Positions 53,956 to 64,000 of a stretch of 64,000 bases of DNA are shown here, piece after piece. Below the pieces are notes generated by a model. The model did no database searches. It was not told where the DNA came from and saw only the letters and a list, made by a program, of their open reading frames with translations. Position numbers and translations under genes: made by a program. The DNA lies in NCBI RefSeq assembly GCF_963855985.1, contig NC_087110.1:4827001-4891000 (forward strand), read 5' to 3'. This DNA is from Ostrinia nubilalis (taxonomy: Eukaryota > Arthropoda > Insecta > Lepidoptera > Crambidae). Position 1 is the stretch's first letter, and each line of letters starts with the position of its first letter.

Positions 53956-55876
53956 TAGTCCAGTCAAATTAGACATGAACCCTGCAATAATTCGCATACA
54001 GCTGAAAATTGGTACGAATGTTCGGAGCACCATTATGAATTAACTGTGAAAAGTCCCCATCGATCCGACGTGTGCTAAAAAAAAAATTCAAGGTCAAACT
54101 TAAAAAATACGGGTTTTTGAGATTTTCAGCCAAACGGTAAGTTTTATCACAAAAATATGTATGACAAGGTTTAAGACCATACAACTATCTATCAAAATTG
54201 TCTATACACTTTCTCCTAAGAGTCAGCGTTTCTGAGATTCGATGATCCGAAGAGTCAAAAAAGTGTTTTCTTCATAACGGTCTTACACATAAATCCAATG
54301 TGATATCGCCTCGTGACACGACTCAGCATTGTATCATGATGTGTTGTCGACGTCGAATATAAAATGATTAACCTCAATGTCATTTGTCATCTTTAATTGT
54401 CGAAAAATGTTTGCAACTTAGACGAAGGACTGCACCGTGAGTTTCTAAGATACGAAGTTTTCGTGTCTATTATGTTTAAGAGCTCTTATAAGCACACGTC
54501 ACTACTCTACTTGTAACTCTATGGTCACTCTTTTAGCCCGGTCAAGTCAGAAAATCCAGGTTATAATAATTCGCATAGAGCTGAAAATTTGTGTGATTGT
54601 TGAGAACACCATCCTTAATGAAATGTCAAAAGTCCCCAGCGATCCGTCATTTGAAAAAAAAATTTACGAAGTCCAAGTTTTTTGCATTTTTCCGGCAAAC
54701 AGTAAACTTATCATAAGAAATGATAAGAAATAGTAGTAGATCATAAAATTATCTATTAAAATTGTCTTTGCCCCTTTTTCCTAAGAGTCACCGTTTATGT
54801 GGTAACGATGCAAAAAGTTGGAGAATTCGCATTCTGTTAACTACTCCAAAAGTCCACAACTTCAACTCTATTAAAATAGTTTTTAATTGAACAGGATAAC
54901 AAATACATCTTAAAAAAGGCCTACTGGGGAAACCTGGTAAAAAAAATACGCCAAATAACCCTCATAGGTGTTGTGGAAACATGTGCATATAACGAGAACA
55001 TCAAAACTAACTTTTTGAATCGTTCTACCTCATAATCGGTGACTCTTAGGAAAAAGGGGTAAAGACAATTTTAATAGATAATTTTATGATCTACTATTTT
55101 TTCTTATCTATTTTTATGATAAATTTACTACTTGGCCAAAAAATGCAAAAAACTTGGGACTTCGAAAACTTTTTTTTTAAATGACGGATCGTCGGGGACT
55201 TTTGACATTTCATTTAGGATGGTGTTCTTAACATTCACACAAATTTTCAGCTCTATGTGAATTATTATAACCTGGACTGTCTAACTTGGTCGGGCTAAAA
55301 GAGTGACCATAGAGTTACAAGTAGAGTAGTGACGTGTGCATATTAAGAGCTCTTAAACATAATAGACACGAAAACTTCGTATCTTAGAAACTTACGGTGC
55401 AGTCCTTCGTCAAAGTTGCACCCATTTTTCGATAATTAAAGATGACAGATGACATTGAGGTTGATTATTTTATATTCGACGTCGACAACACATCATGATA
55501 CAATGCTGAGCCGTGTCACGAGGCGATATCACATTGGATTTATGTGTAAGACCGTTATGAAGAAAACACTTTTTTGACTCTTCGGATCATCGAATCTCAG
55601 AAACGCTGACTCTTAGGAGAAAGTGTATAGACAATTTTGATAGATAATTGTATGGTCTTAAACCTTGTCATACATATTTTTGTGATAAAAGTTACCGTTT
55701 GGCTGAAAATCTCAAAAACCCGTATTTTTTAAGTTTGACCTTGAATTTTTTTTTTAGCACACCTCGGATCGATGGGGACTTTTCACAGTTAATTCATAAT
55801 GGTGCTCCGAACATTCGTACCAATTTTCAGCTGTATGCGAATTATTGCAGGGTTCATGTCTAATTTGACTGGACTA
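53956..55876. mobile_element. 1.92-kb palindrome (long-inverted-repeat element)
   Basis: Left arm 53956-54820 and right arm 55010-55876 are near-identical reverse complements around a 189-bp loop. The ends read TAGTCCAGTCAAATTAGACA and TGTCTAATTTGACTGGACTA. A TA on each side would fit a TA target duplication. Each arm carries two diverged direct copies of a 290-bp unit (53956-54245 and 54530-54815) around a 280-bp spacer, so the unit occurs four times. No transposase frame. The small frames in the arms are mirror copies of each other, not genes. Confidence 0.9.
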
Positions 55877-55879
55877 GAA

Positions 55880-58440
55880 ATAATAGGAAGACGAAGAAAA
55901 TCGTTTTTATTAAAAAAAAAATTGTTTTGTCTTTAAACGTAGTTAAAATTCAAAAATCATTCTCAGAGAAGCTTCCATACTGTGACCATCGTCTAAAATG
56001 AAAACAAAAGCAGAAATAGATTTTGACCAGCAAAAAGTAGATAAGAAACAAGATAAACAGACAAAGGAACCAGGAACTAACCACCAAAATCGCCATTATC
56101 ATTCGCAATCTAAGATGACCGAACTTAATGGGGTCATGGGAACCGCAGGATTAAAAAAGACACCGTCACTCCATCTGCCATGGCATTTACAAATTTAGAC
56201 AACGTAAAAAGATCGGAGGACATGCACCGAAAGTCCTTTGTCCAAACTATATGCAGGCCCCCCGTTTTTGAGTCGTGGGAATCAACGTACCTGTAGGGTG
56301 TTATAACTACCCTTACACATTAATTATAAACGCAATAAATTACAATCAGTATTTTGATTCCTTTCACGCGTGATTAGGTTATTCGATGCGAGAATTACGA
56401 CCGTAAATCGAATTTCTTTGTTGGGTGGAGATTAAAATGCATGGAGGCTATGAATGAATTGGGATCAAAAATGAAACTGGAATCAATGGAAATCTAAAAG
56501 GATCAGTAGAAAATATACACATGCAGATGAATTACTTTAAGGAACTAGATATGTATGTATGTAGGTATAAACCTTTAATCAGAGTAAGAGAAGTTGATAA
56601 TAAAATACACACGAATTAAACAAAAAAGACAAAAGTTTCAATGAGAAACTTGCAAGTATTTGCCTTTCAATTTTAGCTTGTATTCTCAAACAATGATGTC
56701 ATCCACAAAGCGCATTTTGAAGAGCAAATGTTTATCAACAAAACGCATTAATTCAAAAACAACATACTCGTACTTTTTGAAGGGTACCCAAGTAAACACT
56801 GCAGTTCCCACAATCCCTCATGACATACAGCCGGTCGACCATGACGATGACCATGTGCAATATGGCGTCACGGTTGCTGATACCTAAACGAACGAATTAA
56901 TATGAGATGTTAAACTAATTATGGAAATATGGGAATCGTTTATACGCTCTAGTTGTGTCGAGGTTATGGGAACTCTGATTAATTGGGTCATCATGCACGT
57001 TGCACACTTTAGAAAAAAGCATTTGTTTTGCAAAGCCAAAGAGAGCAAGTTTCTTGACGTATTATTTTGCTTCGTGGTTAGAAATCTATAATAATTGATC
57101 GGCCATAGCTTCATTAATGAGTATTTGAGTAAATGCATCAAACTCTTACAACTCAAATTCTTCCTTCAATAGAATGATTTCTTGTAACACTTCTTAAAGG
57201 ACTTCTTTAAATTAAAACTTCTTTAGCAATAAAGTAAATATGAAATAAGGAGTTATCATTGACGTAATAAACACAAAGCAGGACCCAGCTAGAGCCGTAA
57301 AACCGATTCTAAACCCGGTTACCATATGTCGATCGGAAGTAACATCATTCGATATCTATTCAAAACCCTCATGGCGTTGAATTACCATAATGTGTACATG
57401 CAAGAAAGTACCACTTGAAACAGTAAAAATATCTACATGGGGGCTCGTCCCTAGGGTAAAGTTTTAAAGGTAGCCCGCATTGTTGTAGAAAGGTGTATTT
57501 AAGGCCGGGTAGCAGAGAAAATGGCGAAAATGAGGTTTTCATTTTTCATTTTTGAGGTACTAAACAGTAAAATTAAAGGCTAAGATTTTTATTGGGCATA
57601 GTTGAGGATATTTTCTAGGGCTATTAACGGATGGAAACACGATTTGATGAAGTTGACTCGATAGAATAAATTCCCAAAGTTACCTCTATTCGTTTTCTAA
57701 TTATGGTTTTATTTTTAAAATAAGCGATTTGAGATTCTAGATCTTTTACTAAACTAAAGTTCAGAAATAACTTGAGGGCTTTTAACGGATGGAATTTTTA
57801 TATTGCGTCTTATTTAGTTACTATGTTAAAAAATGTGGAAAAAATCGTCCATGACGGCTTGGACAATCTCAATCAGTCGCGCGGTGGCGCTTACGGAGGA
57901 CGGACGCGTGTCAGTTTTTTGGACGTGACAGTTCGCGATTTGTCAATATTTTTGACAATGATGACTTTGATGAGTCACAGTATAATAATATCAGTGTTAC
58001 TGGAGAAAGCTAAAATATTTGATAATTAAGAATTATCAATTTTGTCTACCTATTGAAATTTAAATCGTTCGCATCCTTTTAAACGAAGACTCTACTCATG
58101 ATACATAGTAAATTCCTTAAATATGAGACAAAACCAATGAGTTAAAATTACATATTAATAGTACCTACATACAATCGTCTTACACTTATTAGAAGAGCAC
58201 ACTGATACAAATAAATAATAAAAAATTAGGTCAGAGGGTCAAATATAGGGGCAGCTGCACGTCACTGAAAGACGATTCTGTTTACTCGGCATCTGGGCTG
58301 GAGAACATGAACCCTTGTTTACAGATGCAGATGTAAATGGAGTTATAACTGGACAAATTTTACATGAAATGTTTAACAGAAATCAGTTAAAAGACACATA
58401 CATGGAATACCAATAAGGTTGCGGAGGGAAAGCTACCTAT
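55880..58440. other. Intergenic, nothing recognised
   Basis: No supported gene or repeat; short frames without motifs. Confidence 0.4.
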
Positions 58441-58446
58441 TATAAA

Positions 58447-58825
58447 CTAGCGGGCGCCCGCGACTTCGTTCGCGTGGACCTCGTTTTACCCCCGTTAGAT
58501 ATCATGTTGATAGATGGCGTTTCACGGCTTTCCCCGAATGAATATTTACGAACGTCATACAGTAGTTTGTCCAGCGCTGTAGATTTTAACCAATGACGAT
58601 AGGTAGAGTTCGCTTTTTAGACACGTCTTATTTATTTATTGAAATTTATTTGTCACATATCGTCATAAGTTAGCCTATATGTTAATCTGGGTTATAAACA
58701 ATAATACTATAAAGTTTCAACAAAATCCGTACAGTAATTTTTGCGTGAAAGAGTAACAAACATCCAGACATCATGACATCCAGACATCCGAACTTTCGCC
58801 TTTATAATATTATAGTAGGATAGGA
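58447..58825 (+). repeat. Lepidopteran interspersed repeat (CCCGCGACTTC family)
   Basis: Begins CTAGCGGGCGCCCGCGACTT, includes AAGTTTCAACAAAATCCGTA and tandem CATCCAGACAT, and ends CGCCTTTATAATATTATAGT. Confidence 0.7.
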
Positions 58826-58827
58826 TA

Positions 58828-58899
58828 TTCACAATCCAAACTAATATTTACTATTTAGCATTTACTTACAGTAAATATATTAGTTTGGTTTTCACAATC
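58828..58899. repeat. Hairpin flanked by 9-bp direct repeats
   Basis: CCAAACTAATATTTACT and AGTAAATATATTAGTTTGG pair as a stem. TTCACAATC lies directly outside on both sides, like a target duplication of a tiny MITE. Confidence 0.6.
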
Positions 58900-58905
58900 G
58901 AACGG

Positions 58906-58972
58906 GTGCGAATCGACCCCTTTGAGAACTAGTAATCGCATACTACTAGTTCAAAAAAGAGTCGATTCGCAC
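58906..58972. repeat. 67-bp hairpin
   Basis: Perfect outer stem GTGCGAATCGAC/GTCGATTCGCAC and inner stem GAACTAGTA/TACTAGTTC around ATCGCATAC. Confidence 0.7.
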
Positions 58973-59099
58973 GCGATTTTAATACTTCTAATACATGCGG
59001 GCGAAACGCCTACTAAAAAAAATTATTATTGAAAGGGGACGTTTCGCATATTCGTGCGAAGGAAAATCGTGCGAAACTACTACTAACCCAATAGGGGGT

Positions 59100-61390
59100 A
59101 ATAGGATGTGTTGGTAAAATATGATCAGTTAAAAAAATAACACCTTGTATAAAAACCGAAAAATTCTTATTCTTATATTATTCTAATTATGTAAGAGCAT
59201 AATTATTAAAGTCGAAGTCAAACATTCTTTATTTGTGTGGACCTTGTAATTAACGAGAGATTACAAGGCGTCAAATATTTCAAGAAAAAAATTAAAAACT
59301 ATTATAAAGCTAAATTTTGCTCTCATGGAGCCTTTACCTACTCTGACAAATCAAGACTTAAAGAAGAAACTAATAATAAAACTATTTAACTGTCCTGCAA
59401 TGAAAAGCTTGATCGGGTACAACACCTCAAGTTATTTTAGAACTTGATTTCATTAAGGGACTCTGAATATCAAATCGCTTAGGTATCTAAAGTCAAACGA
59501 TTCTGAAATGTCAAGTGGTATAAAGTTGGGACTAATAAATAACCCATTAAGATAGTAGCGCCCTCCTGTCAATGACATACCTGGAACGATAGAGTATTGG
59601 ACAACTAATAAAAATGCTTAGTCCTAAATGACTGACGGATATCGTAGAGACCTGAAAGTTGGAAGGTGTGTTCTTTGTATGACGTAGGCATCCGATTTTC
59701 CGAAATGGGGTCAAGAAATGAAGGGGGTGAAATAAGGGGGCAAAGTTTGTATGGGACAGTGATTATTTGGTTTAATCTACTTGAAATTTTGCTTAACAAT
59801 TCCTTAATATTATAATTTATGACAAACGTGTAAAAGGGGTAGAAAGTTATTTTGGGAGTCTTACTGCTTTTGATTTAATTACTTTTTATTTTTACAAGTG
59901 TTTGAAAACTCCATGTCAGATTGCAATCAATGTCAAGTGAAATCTCAAATTGAAATGTCTCAATTTCAATGAGGAGGCTCTGCATTTATTCCTAGAATTC
60001 CCCTAACACCGTCAAATTACCCTTTCGAATTCAAGACAGTGCAGTTTCCCATCAAAATCTGCTTCGTAATGACTATAAACAAAGCTCAAAGTCAAACTCT
60101 AGCGACCTCTGCATAAACTCCCATGAGTGCTCAGAGCGGGTGCCTGCGGCAGGTAACCGCGTGTGATGCTCATAGTGATTTTCAATACACCAAATACAAG
60201 AAAACACCCAGACCAATACAAAAAAATATGTATGCAATTTTAGTATGATATTTTTATTTATTAATAAACAAAAAGACTGAACAAAATTGATGCGTGTACT
60301 GATTAATGTAATTAACCACATGCAAAGTTTCGTGAATTGCAACAACTATTATTTATTATCCAAGCTCTAAATAATCGCTACTAAGAGTAACTGATCATAA
60401 AATGTTTTTCCAATCGCTCAAGCTCCCGAGGACCTAACGATAGGTCGGGTGACGTAATCTTGAAAATTCCGGAAGGTCGGGTGACGCCACGCCTCTTTGA
60501 ACCGTGTTTACTTTGGCAGTTATATTTTATATTTATTCGATTCTAAAATATATTCCCAAAAATTCTGAAAGTTGTTTTAATTTGTATCACTTGGATATGA
60601 TTTGTATTAGAAAGTGCTGTGAGTGTGACGCTTGAACGGAAGGAAGTCAACCTAACCTAACCAACTGGTATTTCTATACTGTGTAGCCGCGAGAGCTCTT
60701 TGGCGCGCTGTCTTCGGCGAAGTATTGCGCGCGCAGATTTTGACAGCGCGAAATACCTACTTTAGCAGAAATACCAAGCCTTAAGGATATTTTTAGCGTC
60801 ATGCGGTTTGAAACCAGTCTTGTTGAAAAGGTAATGATATCACAGCTTTAGTGAATCAAGATCGGTATAGGAACTTCTGAAAACTATTATGATTCAGTTG
60901 AGTATCACTATCAAGCGGACTTTAAATTCCTGCAAATTGGGGTCGTATCTTGTCTTACATCTTTTTATAGAATCTCCCGTACTTTCCTGATTTGCAACTT
61001 TGAGAATTTCTTGAATCAATAAATATCTTTTACTCTTATTGAACTTCTATCAAGTTTACATGTATCTTAAATTCCAAATTTTATAATGGTAGGACGTACA
61101 TAAACTCAAAATCAAATTGGAAATGCTACTCTTTACATTCCTTTCGACAGGAATATGGAGGAAATTACTCAATCGTTTCAAGACTTCCAAGTTAGTGGTC
61201 CTGTGCTAATGAAAGTGAGCAAACATCTGAATGACTTCGTCCAGAACCTTATCAATATTGATTTTCCCGTTTTACTAATGATCTTGTAACTTTTTAGTTT
61301 ACTTTAACTTTTTGGTTAAAAGTTTATTTGGGAATTCCATAAAATCTTAATTCATTATTTTGCTTTCCAATTCTATTCCAGTTGGAATAG
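59100..61390. other. Intergenic, almost nothing recognised
   Basis: No gene. A possible small MITE at 60666-60777 has TGGTATTTCT/AGAAATACCA ends and GCGCGCTGTC/GACAGCGCG inner blocks. Confidence 0.4.
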
Positions 61391-61391
61391 A

Positions 61392-61515
61392 GCACAAATA
61401 AAATTGGAGGATTTTTTTCTCTTTTATTACTTGAACCCATTAATTTCTAGTAGGGCACAAATAAAATTGGAGGATTTTTTTCTCTTTTATTACTTGAACC
61501 CATTAATTTCTAGCA
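61392..61515. repeat. 63-bp perfect tandem repeat (2 units)
   Basis: Two copies of GCACAAATAAAATTGGAGGA... to TTAATTTCTAG, offset by 63 bp and reading as identical apart from the junction. Confidence 0.9.
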
Positions 61516-64000
61516 AAAAAGCAATCTTATAACGTGGACGCAATCCAAAACCTTCGATATTCCGTAGAATAATGACCTAAAGCAATTTCCAACGCATCAG
61601 CTTGCGCCATACCCGAAGACTGACGCATCAAGACATGTGCTAGCAAAAACCTAATTTAAATAAACCCCCTACGATCGGAATATGTAATACGACGCACCCT
61701 GTGCGTAGGCGCAGCCGTCATGGCACGCGCTTGCACCCACGATCCTCCATTCATTGTTGTCGCTATTGTAGCGAAATCGAAATCAGATGACGATCATAAT
61801 GGGTTTTTGAGGTAGTGTTATTTTAGAAAAAATTGTGACGTTTACACAATTATTTAGGATTAAGAAAATTTTGGAGTAATAAAAGATTTAGTTGAATTTC
61901 GTGCATCAGAAAACTTCTCATGCAACAATTGCAGTTTTATTGTAAGCAACAATAAAAGGACATTGTCAGAAATGGCCTCAAAAACCGCCAAAAAACATTA
62001 ACCCATCATAATCATTTTCTTATTTTTTTAATACATTAAGCACCCTTTCATGTTAATGGACACTTGAGCATTAAAAAATTAAATAAATAAGTCTTTTAAC
62101 GTTTACTCTATAATACTATTACAACTTCCGGACGTTTTGGTGCGTGGCATAGTCTAAAACCTATCAAGTTCCATAATTTTTGCCGATAAAATCTGTACGA
62201 GGCAATAACGTACTTTATTGCTGGGAGTCCATGTATAGTGATGTTCCTGCGGCCATCATAGACAATAATATATCGATTTTGAAAATAAAATAAATCGACT
62301 AAATTGCTTTGAAGACTAGATTTGCGTTAAAAGCTAAAAAGATATTGACACTACTACAAGAAGCTATCTAAAGTGTCCAACTGGTCGAAGGTCGTAAATA
62401 AAATAAAAAAAATTGGGACCATAAACTGACATTGACAATGAAAACATCATGGTACTCGTATCATAACTGTAAAAGTATCAGAATACGATGTTGAATCTAA
62501 TGCCAGTTGAAGTGAGAGAAACGTCTGTTGTTACGTCAGTAAACTATAAATCAACCTAATATCGTTTCCAGTCTCTCGTAATCTATGCCAATTCATAGCA
62601 CATATATAATAGACCAAGGAACTTTTATAGATTGTGAAAGAGAAGATAAAGATTTTATTATTTTATTAAAATCTTGCCACGAGTGAGTTTTTCAGTAGAA
62701 ACCAGGATTGGATAATCGCTTTATTACATTACAATATTTTTAATCGATTATATTCTTGTGAATCGTTATCAAATTGTCATTTACTTTTTCAATCAAAACT
62801 TTTTCAATCCTTAATCATGTCAAACTGCCATAATGTCAAAAAATTATAAATGTCACGTCAGTTAACTCAATTTCAGTTTTCTGTGCGTATTATTGTATTT
62901 TTATTTCAATTAAATAGTGCTAAAGGGTTAGTACTAAAAGTGAAAGCCTTTTTTCAGAAACAAAACCAATGTGGTGCCCTTATCTTACTGTTTGAAAGTT
63001 ACAAGTCAGTTATACAGAGTTGCCGCCATTATAACTCCGTGATACCATACCAATGAAGAAGGTTTCCAAAACACTTGTGTTATTTTTAAATCTAATAAAA
63101 TAAAAAGGATTAATTTTACTGCCCAAATGGAATAACTTATCCCAAGGGACCGAAGATAAATAAAAATCTCTCCATAGAAATTATCATCATCACGAGGATG
63201 TCATTTTTTTTAAGAATTTGATATTGGTCCTGTAAGAAAAGTTAGTTGTATTTCAGTAGTAGAATCAACCCTTCTTGTTTGATCAGCAAGAGTAACTATA
63301 AAAACGCCCTATAGGAATGCATTATTAAGCTGAAGAGTTTGTTTAGTGTCAAAGACTGTCACACAGTGTAACTTAAATTGGCATAATGATAATAATAAAG
63401 AAATATTCATGTTAATATTTTTTCTATTTATTTATTTTCCCAAAGCTTCACAGTGACAGCTGAAACAGCAATTCTGCTTTAAAACTAAACTTAGAACAAA
63501 CTGTTACAAATATTTTACAAATTAAAATAAAACCGCATGTTGCTTTACTTTCTCGTATAGTTAATAATATGTTATTAATGGCTAGATTATTAATGTTATT
63601 TTGTTACCCTCAATAGTTAGGAGATCTTACAAAATGGTAACCCTGATTTTCATTGTCATTCAAGTACTCTTTCTTCGCATAGGCTTCTGTGACTTGGCCA
63701 ATGTCACAATATTTTTACTGTATATGGGCCACACACATTGCGATAACATTAGGGGACATTGATTTGACAGCAGCGGAGTGAAGTCTTGCGACTATGCAAA
63801 ATTATACCTTATAATAGTAGCGCGTATAGACATATACGTTATTGCGATGCGTATTACTGTTACGGTAATTGTGATTTATAAATGTAAAAATTATGAATAA
63901 TTACCGACAGTCGAGGTAAAAGTGATAAATTAATCACATTTATCAGTGATTATTTAATAATGTAACCTTAATACTAACAAATGTCATAAAAGAGAACACC
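61516..64000. other. Intergenic, nothing recognised
   Basis: AT-rich, short frames only, no motif or repeat I can support. Confidence 0.4.

Noticed and set aside
53969..55863. Mirror-image 71-codon frames in the palindrome
   Set aside because: Inverted copies of the same non-coding arm; no start context or domain.
60650..60662. CCTAACCTAACC, resembling the insect telomeric repeat TTAGG
   Set aside because: Only about two and a half units; too short to be telomeric.
1..64000. CRISPR arrays, operons and bacterial promoters
   Set aside because: Spliceosomal introns, animal genes and retrotransposons show eukaryotic DNA. The only regular repeats are satellites without spacers.

Overview
The window looks like lepidopteran (moth or butterfly) nuclear DNA. 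The main evidence is an intact, intron-split gloverin gene, an antimicrobial peptide family known only from Lepidoptera. AT-rich intergenic sequence and typical lepidopteran interspersed repeats (RTE-like LINE 3' ends with ATG tails, poly-T repeats, the CCCGCGACTTCGT...TTTATAATATTAG family) agree with this.

Layout. 1-1740: intergenic, with repeat fragments. 1741-8385: a complete, apparently very young BEL/Pao LTR retrotransposon on the minus strand, with two 220-bp LTRs that read as identical, a 5-bp target duplication and one 1715-codon Gag-Pol frame. About 8530-11800: the gloverin gene (+), with kappa-B-like and GATA sites, a TATA box, a 5' UTR exon, five coding exons and a repetitive 3' UTR. 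14973-39646 (-): a three-repeat (R1R2R3) animal Myb gene reconstructed here from 14 exons. Its conserved C-terminal motif lies in two exons downstream of a stop-bearing exon, which suggests alternative C-termini. Gloverin and Myb are convergent. A candidate Myb first exon and promoter with an E2F-like site lies near 45.4-45.5 kb.

The Myb introns are crowded with unusual DNA: a 152-bp satellite (24.3-25.4 kb), a minisatellite grown out of a coding exon edge with copied splice donors (27.0-28.2 kb), a 514-bp MITE with an 8-bp target duplication, several shorter MITE families, and a complete P-element-superfamily insertion (32745-35571). The P-like element has perfect 23-bp terminal inverted repeats, an 8-bp duplication and a three-exon gene that would encode little more than a THAP DNA-binding domain.

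From 40 to 64 kb I find no convincing host gene. The region holds LINE fragments, a perfect 461-bp tandem duplication (39807-40728), a 1.92-kb nested palindrome (53956-55876), short hairpin clusters and long stretches in which I recognise nothing.

The host genes are functionally separate: an immune effector under probable NF-kB/GATA control, and a cell-cycle transcription factor of the MuvB/DREAM type. The strongest candidates for something undescribed are the THAP-only P-like element, the exon-derived minisatellite with multiplied donors, and the palindrome built of four copies of one unit.
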